Shown: piece by piece, positions 23,577 to 32,076 of the stretch
How positions within the stretch are numbered: the stretch's first letter is position 1
Layout: each line of letters opens with the position of its first letter
DNA from: Poriferisodalis sp965215815
GTDB lineage: Bacteria > Actinomycetota > Acidimicrobiia > Acidimicrobiales > Poriferisodalaceae
DNA: 64,000 bases
Reading direction: 5' to 3'
Assembly (NCBI RefSeq): GCF_965215815.1
Contig: NZ_CBDCEO010000013.1
Coordinates: 1 to 64,000, forward strand
Position numbers and translations under genes: made by a program
The notes under the pieces: model-generated
What the model was told of the DNA's origin: nothing
The model's database searches: none
What the model saw: the letters and a program-made list of their open reading frames with translations, nothing else

Positions 23577-24590
23577 TCAGCTTTCATCAACATACTCTCG
23601 CAGCGCCGGTAGCACTCGCTCGCCCAATAAACGTAGACCCTCTGCGGTTGTGAGGCCGTGGGGGGTGCCGAACTCGACCCGTCGGGCGCCGGCTTCAAAC
23701 AGCGCCGTGGCTTGATTGGCTACTTGGTCCGGTGTTCCGGCAAAAGCCAGACGCTGGAGTAAATCGTCAGAGATATAGCTTCCGGCTTGCTCAAAATCGT
23801 AGGCGTCGGTCGCTTCCTTAAGTCGGGCCAATAACTCGGGCTCAATGGCTAAGCTGTGGTCCAGCGCGGCGATAACCGGCAGATAGAGCGCGGCTTCTCG
23901 CCGGGCGAGAGCGCGGGCGGCTTTGCCGTCCGTATCAACCACTGTGACCGCTCCAACCACTAAGCCAATTTCGTCAGCCTGCCGGCGGGCCTGCCCAGCA
24001 CCCTTGGCTATGGCAGCGCGCATCTGAGACACTGCGGTCGGGTTCGTTGTCCCGCCGAGTTTAACCTCCGCAATCTCTTCAATACACGCCGCAAGCGTCT
24101 TCTGCCCCCACGTTCCCAACAGAAAAGGAAGCTCTGACCGGTGTATCTTCCAGCGCAGAGCCTCGCCGCCGGCTAAGGAAAACACCTCTCCCCGATAGGG
24201 TTGGGTCGATTGGCTAAGCAGATGCCGAATGCAACCAAACGCCTCCCGGAGTGCGGTGATGGGTCGCTGGGGGTGCAGGCCCACAAAATCCAGCCAGGCC
24301 CCGCGTGCCAAGCCCAAATAGGCCCGCCCCTGTGAGGCTTCATCAATAAGAGCGATATTGCCCACAATATTGAGCGGGTGACAGGTAAACGGATTGACTG
24401 CCGCGGGGCCGATACGGACGCGGCTCGTGTGTCGCGCGATTTCCAGCAGCGGCAGCCAGACCGGCTGATACAGCATGTCATTATAGACACTCACGCCGGC
24501 AAAACCGAAGTCTTCAACGATTTGAGCCAGCGGCCCGTAGGCCGAGAGGGGCTTATCCGTCTGAAAGGCAACACTGACTGAACGGGTCAT
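23577..24590 (-). CDS. LLM class oxidoreductase; right border of the island
   Basis: The 337-residue luciferase-like TIM barrel should use FMN or F420 for oxidation or monooxygenation. Features include a SVAFQTDKPL start, a GPAAVNPFTCHPL stretch and GTWGQKTLA in the middle, with a C terminus RVEFGTPHGL typical of the F420-type methylene-reductase branch. The substrate is unknown. It is the right-hand border of the defence island: a 53-base fragment of a related gene's 3' end occurs at 21519. Downstream (minus direction) lies the AT-rich leader of the TIR pair; upstream are two more LLM genes. Confidence 0.82.
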   Translation of the reverse strand: MTRSVSVAFQTDKPLSAYGPLAQIVEDFGFAGVSVYNDMLYQPVWLPLLEIARHTSRVRIGPAAVNPFTCHPLNIVGNIALIDEASQGRAYLGLARGAWLDFVGLHPQRPITALREAFGCIRHLLSQSTQPYRGEVFSLAGGEALRWKIHRSELPFLLGTWGQKTLAACIEEIAEVKLGGTTNPTAVSQMRAAIAKGAGQARRQADEIGLVVGAVTVVDTDGKAARALARREAALYLPVIAALDHSLAIEPELLARLKEATDAYDFEQAGSYISDDLLQRLAFAGTPDQVANQATALFEAGARRVEFGTPHGLTTAEGLRLLGERVLPALREYVDES

Positions 24591-24605
24591 GACGAGTCTA
24601 TGAAA

Positions 24606-24638
24606 GAGCGACCGGCGCCACGTTGCGACCGGCCGCTC
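24606..24638 (-). terminator. hairpin between two LLM genes
   Basis: GAGCGACCGG and CCGGCCGCTC form a 10-base stem with one mismatch in the 66-base gap between the LLM genes. It may end the transcript of the upstream minus-strand gene. No T-run follows. Confidence 0.35.
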
Positions 24639-24656
24639 CTGCGCTTCCTGTTCGAC

Positions 24657-25535
24657 CTACACACCGGGCGCAAACGCCTCAACCGCGCGCATATCGGGTA
24701 AGGATTCGTCGTCTGCCTTGACCGGCAGAAAGCAGACATGCGTGGCGCCGGCTTTGAGATGGGCGTCGATACGGTCCTGAATCTGCTCTTCGCTGCCCCA
24801 GGCAACGATGGCGTCCACCAGGGCATCGCTGCAACCGTCCTCAAAGTCCGCGTCCTGCCAGCCCAGGTTTTTCAGGTTGTTGGTGTAATTGGGCAGGCGG
24901 GGGACATAGGTCTTCATATACTGCCGTGCGGCGGCGCGGGCCTTGGTCGCGTCTTTTTCAAGGATTACGGCTTGGGCGGCGCAGATCCAGGCGTCGGGGC
25001 CGATCTGCTCGCGCACCTTGGCTGTATGTTCCGGCGGCACGAAATAGGTGTGCGTTCCTTGGGCCTGTTCTGCGGACAACGCAAGCATCTTGGGATGCAG
25101 AGCCGCAATCACGATGGGGGCCGGCTCTTTGGGTTTCGGCGCCTGGTAAAAGACATCTTTCAGTTTCGGCAGGTATTCCTTCATATAGCTATACGGCTTG
25201 TTGTAGTCGTGACCACGCAGGTTGGACACAATCGGCTTGTGACTGACACCAATGCCGAGCACGAACCGACCGCCGGACAGCTCGGCCACCGTATTCGTTG
25301 CCGCGGCCATGGTATAGGCGTCACGCGCCCAGATATTGGCAATCCCGGTCGCGATAGACAACTTCTCGGTATTGTTCAGCAGATACGCAGCATGCGCAAA
25401 CGGCTCACGCCCGACCGCTTCGGGTATCCACAGCGTCTTATAGCCGGCCTGCTCAACCGTCTGGGCAAATTGGGCGCTCTGCGGAGCCGTCATACCGTCC
25501 AGAAAGAACCATACCCCTACTTTTCCGATATCCAT
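24657..25535 (-). CDS. LLM class F420-dependent oxidoreductase (TIGR03620-like)
   Basis: This 292-residue luciferase-like protein starts GKVGVWFFLDG and carries GFR-type barrel motifs such as TLWIPEAVGREPF, IATGIANIWARDA and GRFVLGIGVSHKP, which match the F420-dependent group labelled TIGR03620. It would transfer hydride between F420 and an unknown substrate. I start it at 25535, where GAGGAGG precedes the ATG, instead of 25580. It is divergent from another LLM gene at 25720, with about 180 bases between them that may hold both promoters. Confidence 0.83.
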   Translation of the reverse strand: MDIGKVGVWFFLDGMTAPQSAQFAQTVEQAGYKTLWIPEAVGREPFAHAAYLLNNTEKLSIATGIANIWARDAYTMAAATNTVAELSGGRFVLGIGVSHKPIVSNLRGHDYNKPYSYMKEYLPKLKDVFYQAPKPKEPAPIVIAALHPKMLALSAEQAQGTHTYFVPPEHTAKVREQIGPDAWICAAQAVILEKDATKARAAARQYMKTYVPRLPNYTNNLKNLGWQDADFEDGCSDALVDAIVAWGSEEQIQDRIDAHLKAGATHVCFLPVKADDESLPDMRAVEAFAPGV

Positions 25536-25719
25536 ACAAACCTCCTCAGACAAAGTCTCGCAAAAATCTTGTATTTGCAACGAACCGCACCATATGCCGG
25601 GCGTTATTGGGCTGTCAATCTTGGAGCTGCTTGAGAGCCGCTCTCCCTCGTCAAGACTCGCTCGGATGTGGTATAGCAGCAGGCAGGAGAAATCTCGCGA
25701 GACAAAGAAGGAGGCAGCT

Positions 25720-26592
25720 ATGAAATTCGGTATCCATTATTCTCTGGGTGTTGGCATGAATCCAAGCATGGACGATTATGTGCGCGTGGCGGTAAAGGCG
25801 GAAGAACTCGGTTATCACTCAGCCTGGTTGGGCGACCACGTTGTCATCCCGGAAAAAATTGAATCTACCTATCCGTATACGCCCGATGGCTCAGCCAGCT
25901 TTCCTCGGCGCTTGCCCTTTCCGGATACCTTTGTCGTCCTGGCAGCCCTAGGCGCTCATACCAAAACCATCAAACTCGGCACCAGCGTAATCGTCGTCCC
26001 GTACCGCAATCCGCTCCCGGTGGCCAAGGCGGTGGCGACGGTCGATATGGCGACCAATGGCCGCTATATTTTTGGCGTTGGGGTGGGCTGGCTGGCGGAG
26101 GAGTTTGAGGCGTTGGGAGAGAAGTTCTCTGAACGGGGCAGCCGCACCAGAGAGTATCTTCAGGTCATGAAAGCCGTCTGGCAGGAAGAGGCCGCCAGCT
26201 TTGAGGGCAAATATTTTTCCTTTCCCGCCCTGTACGCCCTGCCGCTGCCGGTCCAAAAGCCTCACCCGCCCATCATCTTTGGTGGCGAGAGTATGCCGGC
26301 CCTCAAGCGCGTAGCCGACCTGGGCGACGGCTGGCAGCCCGGTCCGGTCCCGCTCGAAACCTTGAGAGAACGTATGGGACAACTGAGAGAGCTTATGGCC
26401 GAACGTGGCCGGGATTTTTCGCAGTTGTCAATCTCCATGCTGGGCGATGTAAAAGACCTTCAGGAAAATCCCGATACGCTGGCCGCACTCGGTGAACTCG
26501 GCGTCCAAGAGATGGTGTTATTTATGGCAACCCTGGACACGGATAAGACGCTGGCACAGATGGAAGAAGCTGCGAACGCATTTATGTCCTAG
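25720..26592 (+). CDS. LLM class F420-dependent oxidoreductase (TIGR03619-like)
   Basis: The 290-residue protein is a typical F420-type luciferase-like enzyme: MKFGIHYSLGVG start, YHSAWLGDHVVIP, KLGTSVIVVPYRNPL, RYIFGVGVGWLAEEF and PHPPIIFGGES. AAGGAGG precedes the ATG at 25720; the earlier in-frame start at 25594 lies in the promoter region. It is the first gene of a plus-strand run with a TauD-like dioxygenase and a phosphotriesterase-like hydrolase, so the three may degrade one compound in sequence. Confidence 0.85.
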   Translation: MKFGIHYSLGVGMNPSMDDYVRVAVKAEELGYHSAWLGDHVVIPEKIESTYPYTPDGSASFPRRLPFPDTFVVLAALGAHTKTIKLGTSVIVVPYRNPLPVAKAVATVDMATNGRYIFGVGVGWLAEEFEALGEKFSERGSRTREYLQVMKAVWQEEAASFEGKYFSFPALYALPLPVQKPHPPIIFGGESMPALKRVADLGDGWQPGPVPLETLRERMGQLRELMAERGRDFSQLSISMLGDVKDLQENPDTLAALGELGVQEMVLFMATLDTDKTLAQMEEAANAFMS

Positions 26593-26618
26593 GCTTCTTT
26601 AAGGGAAGACCGGTTCAT

Positions 26619-27512
26619 ATGACCCTGACGTTCCGCACATTGCATCCCCATTTCGTGGCCGAGGTCGGCCCCATTGACCTGCGCCAGGCGACTGACCCTG
26701 AGACGCTGCTAGAGATCCGCGCCGGCATGGACGAGCACGCCCTGCTCGTCTTCCGCAATCAGCACTTCACGGACGAGGAGCAGCTGGCCTTTGCCCAGCG
26801 CCTGGACGGCCGCTTGCACACCAAGACCGGTATCAGCGCGTTCCAGAAAAGCCGCCTGGGCAACGAGGCATTGGCCGATGTCTCCAACCTCAACGCGAGC
26901 GGGGAAGTCTATCAGGCCGACGACCGCAAGCGCATGTACGGCCTGGGCAATCGGCTGTGGCACACGGATGCCTCATTCCAGGACCCGCCCGGCCGCTACT
27001 CCATGCTGTTTGCCCGAGTCGTCCCGCCGGTCAGCGCGGACACGGAATACGCTGACATGCGAGCGGCCTATGACCGCTTATCGGACGAGATGAAAGCCCG
27101 GCTTGAGGGGTTGCGCGTGCATCACTCGATTGCCCACTCGCGCGAAATTCTTGGTTTTGAATTTTCCGAAGAAGAACAGGACATCCTCAAGGGCGCGATT
27201 CAGCCGCTGGTCCGCACCCTGCCACGCACGGGCCGCAAGTCGCTGTACATCGCGGCGCATGCCTCCAAAATCATCGACTGGCCAATCCCCGAAGGGCGGC
27301 TGCTGCTGCTCGACCTGATTGAACACGCCACCCAACCGGAGTTTGTCTACCGCCACTCCTGGCGCGTCGGAGACCTGGTGACCTATGACAACCGGGCGAC
27401 CATGCACCGGGCCCGGCCGTATGCAGACACGCAATACCGCCGCGAGCTGCGGCGGGTGACGACGCTTGACGTCGACCACGCTATCGAGCAGGCTGGAGCG
27501 GCCCATCACTAA
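26619..27512 (+). CDS. TauD/TfdA family Fe(II)/2-oxoglutarate dioxygenase
   Basis: This 297-residue enzyme should hydroxylate a substrate next to a heteroatom using iron and 2-oxoglutarate. The iron triad is His115 and Asp117 in LWHTDASF and His263 in TMHRARPY, with the 2-oxoglutarate arginine in the RRELRRVTT segment shortly after. Relatives act on taurine, alkyl sulfates, 2,4-D and similar compounds. It lies 26 bases after the LLM gene and 35 bases before the phosphotriesterase-like gene. A second member lies at 37630. Confidence 0.87.
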   Translation: MTLTFRTLHPHFVAEVGPIDLRQATDPETLLEIRAGMDEHALLVFRNQHFTDEEQLAFAQRLDGRLHTKTGISAFQKSRLGNEALADVSNLNASGEVYQADDRKRMYGLGNRLWHTDASFQDPPGRYSMLFARVVPPVSADTEYADMRAAYDRLSDEMKARLEGLRVHHSIAHSREILGFEFSEEEQDILKGAIQPLVRTLPRTGRKSLYIAAHASKIIDWPIPEGRLLLLDLIEHATQPEFVYRHSWRVGDLVTYDNRATMHRARPYADTQYRRELRRVTTLDVDHAIEQAGAAHH

Positions 27513-27547
27513 GCAACACACAAGGAGAGAGGAAAGGAGATTCACCT

Positions 27548-28519
27548 ATGGCCAATGTCCAGACCGTACTCGGCGACCGTTCCACTGACGATTTGGGATT
27601 CACCCTGATCCACGAACATTTAACCGTCGGCTTCCCCGGCTATGAATGGGATAACACCAGTTTTGACCGCAAAAAGGAAATCGCCGGCGCCGTGGAAAAG
27701 CTCAAAGAGATCAAAGAGCTCGGCGTCACCTCGTTTGTTGACCCCTGCCCGATGGAATTGGGTCGCGACCCGGAATTTGCCGCGGAATGCGCGGACAAAT
27801 CCGGCTTGAACGTCGTAGTCGCCACCGGCTTATACAACGAAGCGCTCGGCATTCCGCCCCATTTCCGGAGTCTGCCCGCAGACGATATCGCCGAGATTTA
27901 TGTGCGGGAGATTACGGACGGGATTGATAAAACGGGCATCAAAGCCGGTATCATCAAAACGGCTACCGGCGGTATTCCAGGTATGACCGAGACCGCTACA
28001 GCGATCGGCCCGCACGAAGAAACCTGTCTGCGTGCTGCGGCTCGAGCCCACAAAGCTACGGGGATGCCCATCTTATGCCACAATGATGAGCTTGGTCCGT
28101 TCGGGCGCGAGACCCTGGACGTGTTTGAAGAGGAAGGCGTGGATTTCAATCGCGTACTCATCGGCCACGCCTGTGGTGTGGGAGATATGCGCTATTACTT
28201 TGACGTTCTGGAGCGCGGCGCGTGGATTGGTTTTGACCGTTTTGGCATTGATGTGATTGCCCCGGATAAAATGCGCCTGGCCTCGCTGATTGGTTTACTG
28301 GCCGTGGGTTATGATCGGATTATGCTCTCGCACGATGCCGTCCATTGCCTGATGGGCCGACCCAGCAAGGCCTGGGAACAGTTTGTTGCAGCTTGTCCAA
28401 ACAACAATTACTCGCATATTCTGAAAAACATCATTCCTACCCTGGCCAAAGCCGGTGTGAGCGAAGGCACCATTCACACCCTGATGGTCGAAAATCCCAA
28501 GAGCTATTTTGGCGGGTAA
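27548..28519 (+). CDS. phosphotriesterase-family metal hydrolase
   Basis: The 323-residue TIM-barrel protein has all ligand positions of the phosphotriesterase family: His22/His24 in IHEHL, Lys137 in GIIKTAT (the bridging carbamylated lysine), His178 in CHNDE, His207 in IGHACG and Asp263 in LSHDAV. Many members are lactonases or hydrolyse phosphoesters. GGAGA-type purine runs precede the ATG. It ends the operon with the LLM and TauD-like genes; a strong hairpin follows. Confidence 0.85.
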   Translation: MANVQTVLGDRSTDDLGFTLIHEHLTVGFPGYEWDNTSFDRKKEIAGAVEKLKEIKELGVTSFVDPCPMELGRDPEFAAECADKSGLNVVVATGLYNEALGIPPHFRSLPADDIAEIYVREITDGIDKTGIKAGIIKTATGGIPGMTETATAIGPHEETCLRAAARAHKATGMPILCHNDELGPFGRETLDVFEEEGVDFNRVLIGHACGVGDMRYYFDVLERGAWIGFDRFGIDVIAPDKMRLASLIGLLAVGYDRIMLSHDAVHCLMGRPSKAWEQFVAACPNNNYSHILKNIIPTLAKAGVSEGTIHTLMVENPKSYFGG

Positions 28520-28528
28520 GTCTCGCTC

Positions 28529-28560
28529 TGAGCGGTTGCCTCGGACAGCGCAACCGCTCA
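28529..28560 (+). terminator. strong hairpin after the phosphotriesterase-like gene
   Basis: TGAGCGGTTGC and GCAACCGCTCA form a perfect 11-base stem around a 10-base loop, 10 bases after the stop. There is no T-run, so it may act as a Rho-dependent or mRNA-stabilising hairpin. Confidence 0.5.
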
Positions 28561-28603
28561 GCCCGCCGTTCGATACGACAGGCCCGAAGAGTAGCCCTCA
28601 GCC

Positions 28604-29785
28604 ATGTCTTCCCAGCCAGCTAGCGACCTCGACCAAGTCCGCACCTACTTCCGCAACTTCGGCCTGAAACAGGCACCGGAAAACGGCTCTCCCCTCTATC
28701 ACGCCTTGTCCTTGGGCGTGCTGGATGACCCCGACATGCTGCGCCTTGCCGCAAGCTGTCCGCCCTCGCAACCGTCGGCCAACCTGCTGTTCGGCGCGGT
28801 GCATTATCTCCTCCTGGGTGGAGTCCAGCATCCCTTGCGCGACTTCTACCCGGACGTGGTCGCTTCGGAAAAAGCGCCGCACCCGCCCGCCCAGGAGACC
28901 TATCCACTGTTTCAAGACTTTGTCCGGCGTCACATCCAGACAATCGGACGGCTCATCACAAGCCGTTTGGTCCAAACCAACGTCGTCCGCCGCACGACCT
29001 GTCTTCTGCCTGTCTTTGCTCAGCTTACGCGGGAGGTAGGTAATCAGCCACTCTCGATTATTGAAATCGGCAGCAGTGCCGGCCTGAACCTGCATTGGGA
29101 CCGTTATCACCATCGCTATGAGTATCCGTCCGGTACAAGCATAGCGTGGGGAGTCAAGGACTCAGCCGTTCAGCTCTCAACACAGGTCAGAGGAACAGTC
29201 CCCCTCCCTACCCTGCCTGAATATCTCAGAATCGCCTGGCGCGCGGGGATCGACCTCAACCCTATCGACGTGACTGACGCGGATGCCATGCGCTGGCTGC
29301 GGGCGCTCATCTTTCCCGAACATCTGGAGCGTCACCAGGAAATTGAAGCCGCGGCCCGCATCGCACGTGATAATCCAGTCCCTGTTGTGACAGGCGACGC
29401 CCTGACGCACTTGCCAGACCTGTTGTCCCAAGCCCCCCAGGATTCACGCCTGTGTCTGTACGCATCTATGGTACTCTACCAATTCTCGCCCGAAGCCCGC
29501 AAAGATTTGTGGAGGATGCTGGCGGAATTCTCACAAACCCGACCAGTCTCCGTCATCATTCTGGACGGCGTCCCCGAAGGCTGGGCACAGCTCCTCATCA
29601 GGGACTTCAAAAACGGTCGCTATACCAAACGACACGTGGCCGCTGCCCATGCTCACGGGCGTTGGTTGGAGTGGCGGGAAAGCGGCATGACGAGCGGTGA
29701 AGAGAGACTGCTTCCTCGGGTTTCATCCCTGGGCCAAAGCAGCAAAGTGTACTGTTGGCTCTACGAAGGTCGCTACCTTTATTGA
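28604..29785 (+). CDS. DUF2332 family protein
   Basis: This 393-residue protein matches the DUF2332 family, seen in actinobacteria and some proteobacteria. The segment IEIGSSAGLNLHWDRYHHRY near residue 155 resembles a SAM-binding glycine-rich loop, so a methyltransferase-like fold is possible, but no activity can be claimed. It stands alone after the hairpin at 28529. Its last 63 bases overlap, on the opposite strand, the end of the nuclease-like gene at 29723, so the two transcripts converge and overlap. Confidence 0.8.
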   Translation: MSSQPASDLDQVRTYFRNFGLKQAPENGSPLYHALSLGVLDDPDMLRLAASCPPSQPSANLLFGAVHYLLLGGVQHPLRDFYPDVVASEKAPHPPAQETYPLFQDFVRRHIQTIGRLITSRLVQTNVVRRTTCLLPVFAQLTREVGNQPLSIIEIGSSAGLNLHWDRYHHRYEYPSGTSIAWGVKDSAVQLSTQVRGTVPLPTLPEYLRIAWRAGIDLNPIDVTDADAMRWLRALIFPEHLERHQEIEAAARIARDNPVPVVTGDALTHLPDLLSQAPQDSRLCLYASMVLYQFSPEARKDLWRMLAEFSQTRPVSVIILDGVPEGWAQLLIRDFKNGRYTKRHVAAAHAHGRWLEWRESGMTSGEERLLPRVSSLGQSSKVYCWLYEGRYLY

Positions 29786-30295
29786 CTTGTACGGTTCTTG
29801 CCGTTGCCGCAGTTGTCCTTGTCGGCCACGTTGAGACCCTCGCTTGTAAATCTTGGAGTGTTCTTTCTCGGCAATCAGGACATAGCGTATCGTCAGGTTG
29901 GATTTCTCACTGCTGCCATATTCAGCCGCACAGACAGAAAGCAGGTATTCCAGAATAGGCAGTGAGCGTAGTAACTGCTCTTTACCCTTGGCCTTAGTTC
30001 TTTCCCCTAATGTCGTCTTTAACTCGACAAGAATAGCGTAATCGCTGCCGTTCGATTGACCAATCAACAAATAGTCACAAATTTGGTTCCATCTCTCCCT
30101 CTCGGGCTTCAAGGCTGACAGATGATTGAGCTTGTCCATGCGTACAGCCAGAAAAGGCGATGAAACACCGATAAGCTTAACTTTCGTGTCGTCCTGGTTT
30201 CTTTGACGCTCCTCAAGGATGAGAGAATTACCCGTTCCCAACCCTTGAAGCAATTCTGGCCTCAAAACAGTCTCCAATTGAGAAATCAGCTCCAC
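29723..30295 (-). CDS. PD-(D/E)XK nuclease-like partner of an AAA ATPase
   Basis: I do not recognise a named family. In the 190-residue protein the stretch ICDYLLIG (Asp74) followed by DYAILVELKTTL (Glu91, Lys93) has the spacing of a PD-(D/E)XK nuclease core, and a helix with QLLRSLPILEYLLS follows. The C terminus is rich in Gln and Arg (QRGRQGQLRQRQ). It starts with GTG at 30295, with AAGGGG upstream, one base after the stop of the AAA ATPase gene, so the two are strictly paired. The pairing of an OLD-like ATPase with a nuclease-like protein suggests a defence module; this is inference. Confidence 0.6.
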   Translation of the reverse strand: MELISQLETVLRPELLQGLGTGNSLILEERQRNQDDTKVKLIGVSSPFLAVRMDKLNHLSALKPERERWNQICDYLLIGQSNGSDYAILVELKTTLGERTKAKGKEQLLRSLPILEYLLSVCAAEYGSSEKSNLTIRYVLIAEKEHSKIYKRGSQRGRQGQLRQRQEPYKSIKVATFVEPTVHFAALAQG

Positions 30296-30296
30296 C

Positions 30297-31484
30297 TCAT
30301 TCTTCCCCTTCGTATGTCAATCGAGACTCAAGTTCACTGGAAACCCGATTGATGGTGTCGATGGTTGTGTCAAAGATCGGCATATCGATGCCGTATTTTT
30401 TAATCGTACATCGGGTTAGGCTGTTGCTTTCCGCCACATAGGCCCGAACAGAGTCGGGTTTCAGGAAGTCGTGTTCTGAGTATCCGAGTTTTCTCAGCAC
30501 CCTGGGTTTGTCCTTGAAAGACCCGCTCAGCATGAGCAGGTTGTTGATTTCCTTGACGATGTAGTCGCTGTGGGTCGTAATCAGGACCTTCAGACCAGCG
30601 TGAACGGCTCGCGCTAACAAGCGTGCGAGTTGAATCTGATTGGCCGTATCAAGATGGCTTTCAGGCTCGTCAATTATGAGAAGCTGATTCTTTTCAGCGA
30701 CGTGGCGCAGGAAGAAATACAAGTCAGACAATCCACGGACCGAAGAGGAAGCGATGTGGAGAGGGATATCAAAGCTGCGGTCTTTTCGTGCCTTTGACTT
30801 GAAGCGGATATCGTCACCGGAAGCCGTATAAGAGCCGCCCATTATATCTCTGATATCGTTAAACAATTTAGAGTCGTATATTTCGCTTCGGCGCTTCTGC
30901 AAATCGGGAATGCTTCTGGTGTAGTCAATGTTGTCTCTGATGGGAATCGCATACCGACTAGCCATTTTGTCGATAAACAGGAATGGAAAGAAGCTTTGCA
31001 TCTCCTTCTCTCTGTCCTTCTCTCTGTCCTTTCCAACTTCCTGAAGAGCCTGCACCAATCGGTTCTTTGTAAAGTCGGCTTCCTTTACGAATTCCTGAAC
31101 AATCTCCACTAGGCGGCTCTTTGTAAAGTCGAGTTCCTTGTAAAAGAGCGAAATACCGAAACGCTCAGCAGAAAGAATAAATGGCCTGAGAGGGGAAGGC
31201 GTAAAGTCATCCCCTACGACCTCGACTTGAACAGACACGTCTTCAAAGTCCTCTAACGAAGAATTAAACACTGCCGACACGACTGCTTTATCAATTTCCA
31301 CAATACCATCTTCCACCTCTGGTGAGGGCGGGATGGATAGCAATTCCCACATTTTCAGAAACCCATACAACGTATACGCTACATACGTCTTGCCCGTGTT
31401 ATTCCGACCGGCAATGATCGTCAGGTCGCCCAATTCCAGTTCGGCTTCGTGTATGGGGCCGAGGTTTTTGAATATGAACTTCAT
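30297..31484 (-). CDS. AAA ATPase of an ATPase/nuclease-like pair
   Basis: The 395-residue ATPase is OLD/RecF-like: MKFIFKNLGPIHEAELELGD start, Walker A GRNNTGKT (Lys32), Walker B LLIIDEPESHLD near residue 268 and the ITTHSDY switch near 298. The middle part holds a duplicated helix (FTKSRLVEIVQEF, then FTKNRLVQALQEV) and a KDREKDREKE run from a 12-base tandem repeat, so the insert is repeat-expanded. No TOPRIM domain follows, unlike true OLD or GajA; the nuclease-like domain is instead the next gene. I start it at 31484; the frame to 31649 runs through a dispersed repeat. Confidence 0.8.
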   Translation of the reverse strand: MKFIFKNLGPIHEAELELGDLTIIAGRNNTGKTYVAYTLYGFLKMWELLSIPPSPEVEDGIVEIDKAVVSAVFNSSLEDFEDVSVQVEVVGDDFTPSPLRPFILSAERFGISLFYKELDFTKSRLVEIVQEFVKEADFTKNRLVQALQEVGKDREKDREKEMQSFFPFLFIDKMASRYAIPIRDNIDYTRSIPDLQKRRSEIYDSKLFNDIRDIMGGSYTASGDDIRFKSKARKDRSFDIPLHIASSSVRGLSDLYFFLRHVAEKNQLLIIDEPESHLDTANQIQLARLLARAVHAGLKVLITTHSDYIVKEINNLLMLSGSFKDKPRVLRKLGYSEHDFLKPDSVRAYVAESNSLTRCTIKKYGIDMPIFDTTIDTINRVSSELESRLTYEGEE

Positions 31485-31534
31485 GGTGGTGTCTCCACGG
31501 TATAGTTTGCGTGTTTCCCTCTCTCTAAGGAAGA

Positions 31535-31569
31535 CCCTCACCCTAGCCCTCTCCCAGAGGGAGAGGGGA
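31535..31569. repeat. dispersed CCCTCACCC hairpin repeat
   Basis: CCCTCACCCTAGCCCTCTCC is followed by a complementary GGAGAGGGG arm. It lies in the divergent gap between the AAA ATPase and the CMD-like gene. Same family as the element at 371. Confidence 0.7.
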
Positions 31570-31667
31570 TAGGAGCCTAGTTTCAATCTATCGAGCGTAC
31601 AAAGCAAGATTCTCTCTTGGCCCCAACGACTCAAGATGCTATGGCCCAAGAAAAAGGAGGATACTTT

Positions 31668-32060
31668 ATGAGCGCATCTGACGCGGCCTCAGCGGCACGA
31701 GTGGCTACGAGTTCGTACGCCGAAGCCGACCCGCAACTGTACGCCTTTCTCGATTGGATGGAGCAGCAAGACCCCGACTATGCCAAGGCGTTCCGAGCCT
31801 ATGGCGAGAAGGGCACCGGCGAGGGCCAGGCCCTTGCGGTCAAATACCGTGAAATGGTCATGACTGGTATTCTGGTGTTCGCGGGACGCAAGGAAGGAGC
31901 CGTGGCCCATCTCAAACGGGCGATCGAACATGGAGCCACAAAGCGTGAGCTGTTCGAGGCCGGCCAATCTGCCGCCATTCCCGGCGGCGGCATCACCCTG
32001 GGCCTGTGGATGCAAATCCTCACCCAACTCGATAGCGAAGGCGCTTTTATCAACGGCTAG
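31668..32060 (+). CDS. carboxymuconolactone decarboxylase-like protein
   Basis: This 130-residue CMD-domain protein is all helical, with VKYREMVMTGILVFAGRKEG followed by AVAHLKRAIEHGATKRELFEA, the core of the family. The AhpD CxxC motif is absent, so a peroxidase role is unlikely. AAGGAGG precedes the ATG at 31668; the longer frame from 31617 lacks an RBS. It is the first gene of a plus-strand run (VOC protein, acyl-CoA dehydrogenase, amidohydrolase, SDR, NTF2-like) that looks like a ring or lactone degradation operon. Confidence 0.78.
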   Translation: MSASDAASAARVATSSYAEADPQLYAFLDWMEQQDPDYAKAFRAYGEKGTGEGQALAVKYREMVMTGILVFAGRKEGAVAHLKRAIEHGATKRELFEAGQSAAIPGGGITLGLWMQILTQLDSEGAFING

Positions 32061-32076
32061 GTAAGGAGGGAGTCCT

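Noticed and set aside
30298..30300. ATG overlapping the ATPase stop (ATGA) as the nuclease-like start
   Set aside because: It is not in frame with the nuclease-like protein; the in-frame GTG at 30295 with AAGGGG upstream is preferred.
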